A DNA stretch of 64,000 nt from Alphaproteobacteria bacterium (lineage in GTDB: Bacteria > Pseudomonadota > Alphaproteobacteria > Paracaedibacterales > CAIULA01), in contig JAIEPD010000001.1 of the NCBI GenBank assembly GCA_019749935.1, positions 56,484 through 120,483 on the forward strand. Direction: 5' to 3'. Under the pieces are notes generated by a model that did not search any database, was not told the DNA's origin, and was given only the letters and a program-made list of their open reading frames with translations. Below, piece by piece: positions 10,825 to 19,797 of this stretch; the stretch's first letter is position 1; every line of letters starts with the position of its first letter. The translations under genes and the position numbers were made by a program.

Positions 10825-11936
10825 TGCCTCATTCTTTTTCCGCTGCACGCTTAGTTGCTTTTATGTATAAGGAATCTATTCAAATCGTAAGAGATCCTAG
10901 TACGATTATGATCGCCTTTATATTGCCTTTGTTGATGTTGTTTTTATTTGGCTATGGCGTTTCGCTTGATGCAAACCAGATTCGCATTGGCCTTGTTTTA
11001 GAGGATACGTCACTTGAGGCACGCAGCCTTGGATATGCATTTGAAAAGTCCACCTACTTTCAAACCAAGGTTGGAATGAATAGAAGGGAAATTGAGGATG
11101 ATCTAACTTCAGGAAGGGTGCGCGGAATGATTGTGATTCCGTCTGATTTTAGTATCAATTTATTAAAGGGACAAACTGTATCCATTCAAGTGATAGCTGA
11201 TGGCAGTGAAACCAATACGGCTAGTTTTATTGAAAACTATGCAGATGGAGTTATCGAAGGTTGGCTTGAGAAAGACCGAGGTAAAAAGGCACAAATTATA
11301 GCTAAAACAAGAGTTTGGTATAATTCTCAATTAAAGAGCCGAAACGTTCTCTTGCCTGGGTCTATATCCGTTATTATGTCGTTGATCGGAACGCTTTTAA
11401 CAGCGCTTGTTGTAGCGCGTGAGTGGGAGCGCGGGACCATGGAAGCCATTATGTCGACGCCTATTTTGATAAGTGAACTTATCCTTGGCAAGCTTCTTCC
11501 ATATTTTATATTGGGCATGGTGTCGATGGTTATTTGTGTAGGAAGTGCCGTTTTTGTCTTTGACGTTCCTTTTGTGGGATCATTATTTGTTTTATTTTTT
11601 GCAACTGCCGTTTTCCTATTAGCAGCCTTAAGTCAGGGCTTATTGATTTCAATTATGGCTCGCAATCAATTTGTAGCCAGCCAAACGGCCTTAAACGTTG
11701 CTTTTTTGCCAGCCTTTATGTTGTCTGGATTTTTGTATGAAATCACCTCAATGCCTGCTGTCCTTCAGTGGATAACCCATTTACTGCCTGCAAAATATTT
11801 TGTGTCCATTATACAATCTAGTTTTCTGGCAGGCACAATATGGGCGCAAATTATTCCAAATTTATTGGCCATGAGCTGCATTGCTGGATTCTTTTTATTC
11901 TTTGTCGTCAAAAAAAGCGTCAAGAGGTTAGATTAA
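10824..11936 (+). CDS. ABC-2 type permease (YbhS-like)
   Basis: IMIAFILPLLMLFLFGYGVSLDANQIRIGLV; VAREWERGTMEAIMSTPI motif; six-TM layout. Confidence 0.93.
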   Translation: MPHSFSAARLVAFMYKESIQIVRDPSTIMIAFILPLLMLFLFGYGVSLDANQIRIGLVLEDTSLEARSLGYAFEKSTYFQTKVGMNRREIEDDLTSGRVRGMIVIPSDFSINLLKGQTVSIQVIADGSETNTASFIENYADGVIEGWLEKDRGKKAQIIAKTRVWYNSQLKSRNVLLPGSISVIMSLIGTLLTALVVAREWERGTMEAIMSTPILISELILGKLLPYFILGMVSMVICVGSAVFVFDVPFVGSLFVLFFATAVFLLAALSQGLLISIMARNQFVASQTALNVAFLPAFMLSGFLYEITSMPAVLQWITHLLPAKYFVSIIQSSFLAGTIWAQIIPNLLAMSCIAGFFLFFVVKKSVKRLD

Positions 11937-11939
11937 ATC

Positions 11940-13052
11940 ATGTGGGGCAAAATTAAAGCACTAGTTGTCAAAGAACTTCTTGCAGTTTGGCGAGATAAAA
12001 AAAGCCGTGTAACGCTTGTTATTCCCCCTTTAATTCAATTATTTTTATTGGCGCAAGCGGCAACTTTAGAAGTTAGAAATATAGAAATTGTTTACTATAA
12101 CCAAGACAGTGGTTGGTATAGTCATGAATTGGTTCAACGTATTAAAGGGTCAAGATATTTTAAAGATGTGCATGAATCAAAAAATCTAGAGGAATTTAAA
12201 CAGTCAATTGATGAAGAACGTGCAATTATTGGTATCCATATTCAGCCTGATTTTTCAAGGAATGCTGCAGCAGAGTCAAAGGCAACCGTGCAATTAATTT
12301 TAGATGGACGAAAAGCCAATGCTTCACAAATTGTACAAGGGTATGTTCTTCGCATTCTTCAGGATTTTAATTTAGATATTTTAAAAATAAAAACGGTGCC
12401 TTCAGGCGAAATCGTTACAAGCACCTTTCGCAGCTGGTTTAACCCCAATCTAGATTACCTCCTTTATAACGTTCCATGCATTGTTGGGATACTAAGTATG
12501 GTTTTGGGATTAATGGTTACAGCCTTGTCCGTTGCCAGAGAACGCGAGATGGGTACTTTTGATCAATTGCTCATTTCCCCTTTGCAGCCATGGCAGATTT
12601 TGATTGGCAAAATGTTGCCAGCAATGATTATTGCCGTTGGGGAGAGCACCCTTATTATGATGCTTGCGATTGGTGTTTACAGAATTCCTTTTCAAGGCTC
12701 TTTAATTTTATTTTATCTCTGTATGGTACTGTTTATAACATCAATCATTGGGGTTGGATTGTTTATTTCAGCTTTGTCCAAAACCCAGCAACAAGCAAAC
12801 CTTGGAACTTTTGTGTTTATGGTGCCAACGATGCTTCTTTCCGGGTTTGCAACGCCGATTGAAAACATGCCAGAGTGGTTACAACCTGTTACATGGTTTA
12901 TTCCCATCCGTCATTTCTTCGTTATTATTAAGGGGATTTTCCTTAAAAACATGCTAGCAGTGGAGGTTTTAACACACGCCTGGCCAATTGCTTTTATTGC
13001 TATATTCACACTGAGTCTTGCGGGTTGGATGTTTAGGCAAAGGCTGGAATAA
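11940..13052 (+). CDS. ABC-2 type permease (YbhR-like)
   Basis: VKELLAVWRDKKSRVTLVIPPLIQLFLLAQAATLEVRNIEIVYYNQD; SVAREREMGTFDQLLISPL; second permease of the operon. Confidence 0.93.
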   Translation: MWGKIKALVVKELLAVWRDKKSRVTLVIPPLIQLFLLAQAATLEVRNIEIVYYNQDSGWYSHELVQRIKGSRYFKDVHESKNLEEFKQSIDEERAIIGIHIQPDFSRNAAAESKATVQLILDGRKANASQIVQGYVLRILQDFNLDILKIKTVPSGEIVTSTFRSWFNPNLDYLLYNVPCIVGILSMVLGLMVTALSVAREREMGTFDQLLISPLQPWQILIGKMLPAMIIAVGESTLIMMLAIGVYRIPFQGSLILFYLCMVLFITSIIGVGLFISALSKTQQQANLGTFVFMVPTMLLSGFATPIENMPEWLQPVTWFIPIRHFFVIIKGIFLKNMLAVEVLTHAWPIAFIAIFTLSLAGWMFRQRLE

Positions 13053-13173
13053 AATTCACGGCACATTTTAAAATTTGGCAGCTTTCTAAATTTCTAGCAT
13101 GATTAATGTAGGCTTAGCAGTGCTTTAAGCCACATTTTCCCCCATAAAAAATTTCAGGCTTAGGAACAAAACG

Positions 13174-14448
13174 ATGCATATTCATAGCTATCAAGCTCCA
13201 GAATCCCTTATTCTTTTAAAAAAGCATAATCATTTATCCCAAAACAGACGCTTTAATTGGGCAGAATTAGCAAGACCTAATCAGCTGCCGCCTCCAGGCG
13301 AGTGGCAAAATTGGCTAATTTTAGCAGGCCGAGGTTTTGGAAAAACGCGAACTGGCGCTGAAACCATTAGAGCTTGGATAAACCAAGGGCTTTATAAACG
13401 TGTAGCGCTGATTGGTCAAACCATAGATGAAGTCCGTTCTGTTATGATAGAAGGTGAAAGCGGACTTTTGAATGTGCACACAGATTATGAGCGTCCAAAA
13501 TTTGAATCCGCTAAGGGTCGACTGATTTGGAAAAATAATGCCATTGCAACGATGTATGGTGCGGACCATTATGAAAAATTACGAGGACCCCAATTTGATT
13601 TAGCTTGGATTGATGAATTGGCAAAATTTCGTCATCCACAAAAAACATGGGATCAACTTATGCTAGGGTTAAGGCTTGGGGATAATCCACGGACAATTAT
13701 AACGACAACACCAAGGCCTATTCCCTTAATCGAAACCCTTGTCAAAGACCCTGCAACTGTATTAACCAAAGGGTCTACTTTTGATAATCAGGAAAATCTT
13801 GCCAAGACTTTTGTGAAACAAATTGTTAAACAGTTTGAGGGAACGCGTCTAGGGGCTCAGGAATTATACGCCGAGATTTTAACTGAAAAACAAGGCGCTC
13901 TTTGGAAAAGATCTATAATTCATCATCACGACCCTGTCAATCCAAGCTGGCTGCGTGTCGTCATTGCAATAGACCCTGCGATAACCCATCACGAGCAGAG
14001 TGATGAAACGGGAATTATAGTGGCAGCTTTGTCAAAAGATCAAAAAGCATATGTGTTAGAAGACTTGAGCGGAAAATATAGTCCAGCGGAGTGGGGAAGG
14101 CGTGTGGTTAAAGCCTATCATAAGCATAAGGCTGATCGGGTCGTGGCAGAGGTGAATCAAGGAGGTGATATGGTTAAAAGTATTATTCATTCCTTAGATC
14201 CAACTACCTCTTATAAAGCCGTAAGAGCAAGCCGCGGCAAGATAACGAGAGCAGAGCCTATTGCTGCCCTTTATGAACAAGGGCGTGTTTATCACAGTAA
14301 ACCGTTTACAGACCTTGAAACTCAATTGTGTGAATACATTCCAGGCATTACAGCCAAATCACCGGATCGTATGGATGCGTTGGTTTGGGCACTTACGGAT
14401 TTGCTGCTTGCAAAAAAAGGTGGTGAAGTTATTAATCTCTGGGAGTAG
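13174..14448 (+). CDS. Phage/GTA-type large terminase (TerL, DNA packaging ATPase/nuclease)
   Basis: Walker A LAGRGFGKTRTGAE, Walker B FDLAWIDELAKF, TTTPRPIPL coupling motif, RNase H-like nuclease motifs (VVIAIDPAIT, VAEVNQGGD, SPDRMDALVWAL). Confidence 0.9.
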   Translation: MHIHSYQAPESLILLKKHNHLSQNRRFNWAELARPNQLPPPGEWQNWLILAGRGFGKTRTGAETIRAWINQGLYKRVALIGQTIDEVRSVMIEGESGLLNVHTDYERPKFESAKGRLIWKNNAIATMYGADHYEKLRGPQFDLAWIDELAKFRHPQKTWDQLMLGLRLGDNPRTIITTTPRPIPLIETLVKDPATVLTKGSTFDNQENLAKTFVKQIVKQFEGTRLGAQELYAEILTEKQGALWKRSIIHHHDPVNPSWLRVVIAIDPAITHHEQSDETGIIVAALSKDQKAYVLEDLSGKYSPAEWGRRVVKAYHKHKADRVVAEVNQGGDMVKSIIHSLDPTTSYKAVRASRGKITRAEPIAALYEQGRVYHSKPFTDLETQLCEYIPGITAKSPDRMDALVWALTDLLLAKKGGEVINLWE

Positions 14449-14511
14449 TAGATTTTTTAGTCAATATGTTATATTATGTTATAAATTCATGGATTTAAAA
14501 AAAGTAATTAT

Positions 14512-14748
14512 ATGAACTTTAATATTTACGTTCCAGAAGAACTTAACAAAGAATTATTGGCTTTAAGCAAAACATCTAAAAAAACACGAAATACTTTAAT
14601 ACGCGAAGCGATAGAGGTTTATCTAACGCAACAGCATCGTCATCATTGGCCTGACGCCGTTCTTGATTTTGAGGGATTGGGGCAGGGCGCTGTTCGGTTT
14701 GAATCCTTCAGGTCAGATGAAAAATCTGCGTTTAAATCACTCTTTTAA
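14512..14748 (+). CDS. Ribbon-helix-helix (CopG-like) antitoxin
   Basis: MNFNIYVPEELNKELLALSKTSKKTRNTLIREAIEVYL RHH pattern; directly upstream of a PIN-domain ORF. Confidence 0.78.
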   Translation: MNFNIYVPEELNKELLALSKTSKKTRNTLIREAIEVYLTQQHRHHWPDAVLDFEGLGQGAVRFESFRSDEKSAFKSLF

Positions 14749-14760
14749 GGAGCATTTAAA

Positions 14761-15174
14761 ATGAAATATCTATTAGATACGTGCGTTTTAAGTGACTTCA
14801 TTAATGGTGATCGCGCTACTTTAGAAAAATTAAAATCCATAAGTCCTGCGTCTATTTGTTTGTCAACGGTGACGGTTTCTGAAATTTATTATGGATTTTC
14901 ACAATATCCGGATAAAGCAGCGCAACTAAAATCAGTATTGGAATCATTCTTAAAGGGAGTTTCCATTGTGTCTTTTGAATGGGGAGACGCAGAAGCTTCG
15001 GCGAGGATTAAGGCATCTTTGACAAAAGTGGGAAAAAATATTGGCTCCTACGATGCATTAATTGCTGGCACCGCTCAAAGAAGAGAGCTTGTCCTTATCA
15101 CATCCAACATAGATGCTTTTGAGGGGATTACTGGATTAATAACAGAAAATTGGCGACAAACAAGCTGTTTTTAA
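14761..15174 (+). CDS. vapC: PIN-domain (VapC-type) toxin
   Basis: MKYLLDTCVLSDFINGD, STVTVSEIYYG, IGSYDALIAGTA, LITSNIDAFEGITGL PIN motifs; 12 bp downstream of the antitoxin ORF. Confidence 0.88.
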   Translation: MKYLLDTCVLSDFINGDRATLEKLKSISPASICLSTVTVSEIYYGFSQYPDKAAQLKSVLESFLKGVSIVSFEWGDAEASARIKASLTKVGKNIGSYDALIAGTAQRRELVLITSNIDAFEGITGLITENWRQTSCF

Positions 15175-15318
15175 TCAAAACTCGTTTGAATTTCCCTTTG
15201 TATCCTTTCCATGATTAATAAACCTTTGATCGCTTTTTGATTAATTATTACAAAATAATTGCTATTTTGCAGTGAATATATTATACAAGCTTCTTGAGTA
15301 ATTCAAAATACAGCGAAA

Positions 15319-16074
15319 ATGTTTAATAAAATTTTAATGGTGTTTTTGATTGTGGTTTTTTCTAAAGCTACAGTTTTTGGCGCAGATCAGGAGTCAACTA
15401 AAGATAGAGTTGATAATTGTTGTTCAAGCATCGAAAGATTATTAGGATATTTTTATACAAGAGGCAGAACTACGGAAATTAATGAAGAGACTGTTGTTGG
15501 CGATAAATCCGAAGCACGATCTAAAGAAAGCAGAAGAAATGTTGCTGCTCAAGGAAGCGAAATAGTTCCAATCGATGAAAGCATACAAGCAAACGTTCCT
15601 CAATCTTCTAACGTGAGTGAAGCTTCCGAAGATACTGAGAAAATGTATAGAGAAATGTTAATAAATCAAAGAAAGATGGAGGGATATAAAATCATTCCTG
15701 TTTCAGAAATAGAAGATTTTTGGACACAATATGAATCTCGAGATGCTGATGATGAGTTTTGCGAATATGCAAATATTACAGATGAGGACTTAACAAAGCT
15801 TGCAAATAGTTACTTGAAAGGAGTCTTATCATCCTGCGCTATAGGCAATTACGGAAAATTTCTCTTCAAGAATGAGACTAATAATCTCTTGTTGGAGATT
15901 TCCGAGGGATCTCGGTGGTATGCAAAAATCAATAGAGGTCAGGTAGTAGGATTTGCGATTGAAGACTCTTCCAATGAAGAATCTTTTGACGAATATGAAA
16001 TTCAATCCTCATATTTTTCAAAACATAGACACATAGAATATATAGATTTACTGGTTCATGAAGATTTTGCATAA
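15319..16074 (+). CDS. Secreted hypothetical protein with a C-terminal GNAT-like segment cut off at the predicted acetyl-CoA motif
   Basis: Sec signal peptide (ILMVFLIVVFSKATVFGA); C-terminal GQVVGFAIED...HIEYIDLLVHEDFA* resembles GNAT beta4. Confidence 0.6.
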   Translation: MFNKILMVFLIVVFSKATVFGADQESTKDRVDNCCSSIERLLGYFYTRGRTTEINEETVVGDKSEARSKESRRNVAAQGSEIVPIDESIQANVPQSSNVSEASEDTEKMYREMLINQRKMEGYKIIPVSEIEDFWTQYESRDADDEFCEYANITDEDLTKLANSYLKGVLSSCAIGNYGKFLFKNETNNLLLEISEGSRWYAKINRGQVVGFAIEDSSNEESFDEYEIQSSYFSKHRHIEYIDLLVHEDFA

Positions 16075-16085
16075 ATTTTTATACT

Positions 16086-16120
16086 AAAAAAGGTCTAGCC
16101 ATTTGCGCTAGACCTTTTTT
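16086..16120. terminator. Bidirectional intrinsic terminator between convergent genes
   Basis: Perfect 14-bp inverted repeat AAAAAAGGTCTAGC-N7-GCTAGACCTTTTTT with T tract on both strands. Confidence 0.93.
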
Positions 16121-16126
16121 ATTTTC

Positions 16127-17347
16127 TTATGCTGCATTTAAAGCAGTTTTAGATTTTTTAAGGCCAAAGTAATAAACAAAGCACATAGAAAGTGATAAAC
16201 CCATAAAATATATAGGCATCGGAATGACGGTCCCATCGTGGAAAAAGCCCATTCCGAAAGTCACCAAGGAAATTAACATACAGTAATAAAACCCAAAAAG
16301 AGATGCAGCCGTTCCTGCCATATGACTATAATCTTCCAAGGCATGGCTTAAAGCATTTGGAAGAATCAAAGCAATACCAAAAGATTGAATCACAATAAAT
16401 CCTAAGGTCAACAGGACCGAAAACATCCCATATTGAATATGAATGTATCCCAAAGTAGCAAAGATTCCCCAAATGCTTGCCCCAAGAAAAAGAATAATAT
16501 TTCCGGCGAGCAGCAGTGATTCTTGAGTATATCCGTGAATATTGAGATGCCTTGATAGCCAACCACCCATAACAAAAGAAATGCCCACAATAAAATACAA
16601 CATTCCGTATTGTGAAGGCGATATCCCTAGCATCTCAATCATATAAAAGGGAGCTTCGCTATAAAGGCTAAATATAATTCCATTAGCCGTTCCCACAAGA
16701 AACCCAAAGGATAATACACGTTTGTCTGTCAGAACGACTGCGGCGCCGTTGATAAGGTCGGTGGCATTTGTTTTCTTTAGTTTTTGGTTGGTTTCTGGAA
16801 GTTTTAAAAAGGCATGCAAAGCAACATAACTTCCAAGGCCCAGCAATACAAGAAAAACAGCTTCCCAACCAAAATATTGATCGGTAAAACCACCAATAAT
16901 CGGACCTAAAGCAGGAGCGCAAGAAATCGACATTGTTACTGTTGAAAAAATCTTTCCTCTTTCATGAGAAGCAAAAACATCACGGGCGATTGCCTGCCCC
17001 AAAACCGAACCTGTGCTGCAGCCAAAGGCTTGAACAAAACGGCATATCATTAGCATCGTAATATTCGTTGAAAACCAGCAGCCTATGCATCCCAAAAGGT
17101 AAATCCCAAGTCCCATCAAAAGAGTGGGTTTTCGGCCAATGCGATCAGAAAGATTCCCCCATAGTAAAACACCAATTGCAAAACCTAACAAAAATATAGT
17201 TAGGGTATACTCAACCATACTGTCAGATGTATGCAGGGTATGAGCAATATCAGGAAGAGACGGTGTGTAAACTGTTTCTGATAATTGGGGCAAAACCACA
17301 ATTACGATAATAAGCCATAAAGATGGCTTTTGTAATAGGGCACTCAT
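16127..17347 (-). CDS. MFS drug resistance transporter, Bcr/CflA family
   Basis: LPQLSETVYTPSLPDIAHTLHTSDSMVEYTLTIFLLGFAIGVLLWGNLSDRIGRKPTLLMGLGIYLLG; 12 TM. Confidence 0.93.
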   Translation of the reverse strand: MSALLQKPSLWLIIVIVVLPQLSETVYTPSLPDIAHTLHTSDSMVEYTLTIFLLGFAIGVLLWGNLSDRIGRKPTLLMGLGIYLLGCIGCWFSTNITMLMICRFVQAFGCSTGSVLGQAIARDVFASHERGKIFSTVTMSISCAPALGPIIGGFTDQYFGWEAVFLVLLGLGSYVALHAFLKLPETNQKLKKTNATDLINGAAVVLTDKRVLSFGFLVGTANGIIFSLYSEAPFYMIEMLGISPSQYGMLYFIVGISFVMGGWLSRHLNIHGYTQESLLLAGNIILFLGASIWGIFATLGYIHIQYGMFSVLLTLGFIVIQSFGIALILPNALSHALEDYSHMAGTAASLFGFYYCMLISLVTFGMGFFHDGTVIPMPIYFMGLSLSMCFVYYFGLKKSKTALNAA

Positions 17348-17707
17348 AATAAAAATCCTTGTTTTCTAAATAATTTTTTTCGTAAATCTTTGGCAATACC
17401 TATCCCTTCGAATATAAAAAATTCGATTAAAGGCTGATATGTGCCGGGTCTATGAAAAAAACCAGGCTAGACAACAACAATTCTTGGCATGGGTGACTTT
17501 TCTATACTTTATTCAATTCTATGCTAGCTGTTTTTGCGGAAAATGTCAATAAAATTCCATGATTGCATAGAATATTTTAAGATTCTGATCTATAATTTCT
17601 TTGTTAAATGAATGAATTATTTTAAACAAAATTTCTTTTAGAATTTTTTGCTGAATAAGTATGATGTTTTCGTTAATCAGATCTTTATGAGGGAATTTAC
17701 AATTATA

Positions 17708-18184
17708 ATGCTTCGAAGTTTTCTTATTATTATCGTTCTTTTTTTAAATGCATGTACGACATCTTCATCACATAAGCCGCCTATTTTAACGACCGCAGCG
17801 ATTATAGAAGTTTATGAAAAAGGCCAATTTCAAGGAATAGTTCTTATTAAAAGAGGAAAATACCCATGGGGAAATGCATTGCCCGGAGGCAAAGTTGAAT
17901 ACGGTGAAACCGTAGAAAATGCAATTCGTCGAGAAATGATGGAAGAGGTTAACCTAGAGCTTTATGATTTAAGGCAGTTTCACGTATATTCAGACCCCAG
18001 TAGAGATCCCCGCCATCATTCTGTAGAGGTTACTTTCCTAGCAAAGGCCAATCAAATGCCGCGTGCTGGAGACGATGCAGCGGAAGCAAAAGTTGAATCT
18101 TTAAAGACTCTTCCTTGGGGGTCCTTTGCCTTTGATCATGAAAAGATACTACGAGACTATCTTGCCTTTCGATCAAATCAATAA
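17708..18184 (+). CDS. NUDIX hydrolase with lipoprotein-like signal (alternative upstream starts at 17648 or 17687)
   Basis: MLRSFLIIIVLFLNAC lipobox-like; NUDIX box GGKVEYGETVENAIRREMMEEVNLEL. Confidence 0.85.
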   Translation: MLRSFLIIIVLFLNACTTSSSHKPPILTTAAIIEVYEKGQFQGIVLIKRGKYPWGNALPGGKVEYGETVENAIRREMMEEVNLELYDLRQFHVYSDPSRDPRHHSVEVTFLAKANQMPRAGDDAAEAKVESLKTLPWGSFAFDHEKILRDYLAFRSNQ

Positions 18185-18562
18185 AATGAGATACTAGAAT
18201 AATTTTTAAATTAAAAATTTTCCTGCGTATAAGTGCTAACTTTGCGGTCATAATCTTTCATTTTTATCGCGTTGTAAGTTCGTTTTTTCTTAATTTTAGT
18301 CATATTGTAACTTTTTCGTACATGCTTTTTCACTTATGTGGCAGCCTTAATTTATCAATAACATATTGAAAAATAACAATTTTTCCAAAATAATGTCGCA
18401 TTAATAAATGGATAATATCGCAATATCAGATGTTGCATCCAATTTCTTGACAAGGTGATTTTTGCAAAGCATTCTACTGTCTGACGGTGAAGTTTTTTGT
18501 TTTCCTTTATGAACTTCACTTTAATGAGGGCCTTATAATTCGCAAATTGATGGAGGAAGAAA

Positions 18563-19042
18563 ATGAAACCCCAATATGTAGAAATGAGTAAAAATTCAAG
18601 CGTCCCGATGGGAAATTCCATAGAAGGCATTTCATCTACGGAAAATTTTGTTTTGGATGCCAGCGATTCCTTTATGTCACCTGCCCAACTTGAATATTTT
18701 AAAAATAAGCTTATTAATTGGAAAAACCAATTAATGGAGGAGTGTTCTCAGACTATTGATTTGATGAAAAACAAAGAACACAAAGAAGCAGACGATATTG
18801 ATTTAGCCTGCAATCAAATTAATGAAGCTATTGAACTTAGAACTCGCGAACGTGAAAGAAAGTTAATTCATAAAATCAATCTAGCACTACGTCGCATAGA
18901 AGATGGTAGCTATGGTTATTGTGAAGAAACTGGCGAACCTATTAACCTCAGGCGTCTTGATGCTAGACCTATAGCGACCTTTACCATTGATGCACAAGAA
19001 CGCCACGAACGTAAAGAACGCTTTTATAGAGATGAAGATTAA
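18563..19042 (+). CDS. dksA: RNA polymerase-binding transcription factor DksA
   Basis: YFKNKLINWKNQLMEE coiled coil; YGYCEETGEPINLRRLDARPIATFTIDAQERHER DksA/TraR C-terminus. Confidence 0.93.
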   Translation: MKPQYVEMSKNSSVPMGNSIEGISSTENFVLDASDSFMSPAQLEYFKNKLINWKNQLMEECSQTIDLMKNKEHKEADDIDLACNQINEAIELRTRERERKLIHKINLALRRIEDGSYGYCEETGEPINLRRLDARPIATFTIDAQERHERKERFYRDED

Positions 19043-19122
19043 AGAATTGATAAATAGGGTGGGGGGAAGTTAGCCCCCCTTACGTTTTCGTGCGAGGTTT
19101 GGGTATAGATCTTATTAAAATC

Positions 19123-19779
19123 TTAAGCTGCCGATGCTAAAGATTTCAAAGGATTTCCAATAGCTACACTAATGTCTTTTTCCCAAAATCGCATTGGGTT
19201 TAAAAAGTCTATGACACTTCCATCTGCTTGGATAGTTGGCCATGGGAATTCTAAAACTAGATCAGTTTTTTTATAGTTCCACCTTTGCCAAATAGGATCT
19301 TTATCAAGATATCTTGCTGGTCGGAGGGGGTGGTTTTTATCGCGAATTACCGTTAAGAAACAAATCTTTTTATAACCAAATCCTCTAACAACATCTTCAA
19401 ATAATTTTATTCCCTTTTGAGCAAAACCTCGCCCTCTTACTGTGGGAGAGAAAATGCATTCCGCTAAGTAATAATACTCATCAGCGTTTGGTAGTTTATT
19501 TCTAAGAGATTTTAGAAGGTCGCTCATCGTTCCAATTGGAATACCTGTCGTAAACCCTAAAATCTCACCCTTCTTTTCACCAACGATAAGGATTGCTTCA
19601 GGATTTTCCTCACATTCATGCATATACATGCTTTCATATTCCATGTTTCCTTCATAAAGGTAGGGAAAGCTTTTAAACTCTTGAATGCGCCACTGAGCTG
19701 CAATTTCAAGATAAGGAATCATTTCTTGCCCACGAAGAATTTTTATCGTTATGTCTTCTGGCCATTGAAGTTCGTTCAC
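19123..19779 (-). CDS. GNAT family N-acetyltransferase
   Basis: GEILGFTTG...YYLAECIFSPTVRGRGFAQKGIKLFEDVV: motif A (RGRGFAQKG). Confidence 0.82.
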   Translation of the reverse strand: MNELQWPEDITIKILRGQEMIPYLEIAAQWRIQEFKSFPYLYEGNMEYESMYMHECEENPEAILIVGEKKGEILGFTTGIPIGTMSDLLKSLRNKLPNADEYYYLAECIFSPTVRGRGFAQKGIKLFEDVVRGFGYKKICFLTVIRDKNHPLRPARYLDKDPIWQRWNYKKTDLVLEFPWPTIQADGSVIDFLNPMRFWEKDISVAIGNPLKSLASAA

Positions 19780-19797
19780 AGCAAGATATCCTTAGCT

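Noticed and set aside
8113-13052. Novel secretion system
   Set aside because: Order and motifs (HlyD adaptor, fused double NBD, two ABC-2 permeases) match the known YbhGFSR-type exporter.
13174-15174. Prophage
   Set aside because: Only the terminase is phage-like; no integrase, portal, capsid or tail genes nearby.
18355-18630. Minus-strand 91-aa ORF overlapping the dksA start
   Set aside because: No signal or domain; overlaps the N-terminus of a well-supported dksA.
19055-19090. GGGTGGGGGG...CCCCCCTTAC hairpin after dksA as a special regulatory element
   Set aside because: A simple hairpin between convergent genes, most likely transcription termination; lacks a good T tract, so not listed as a confident terminator.
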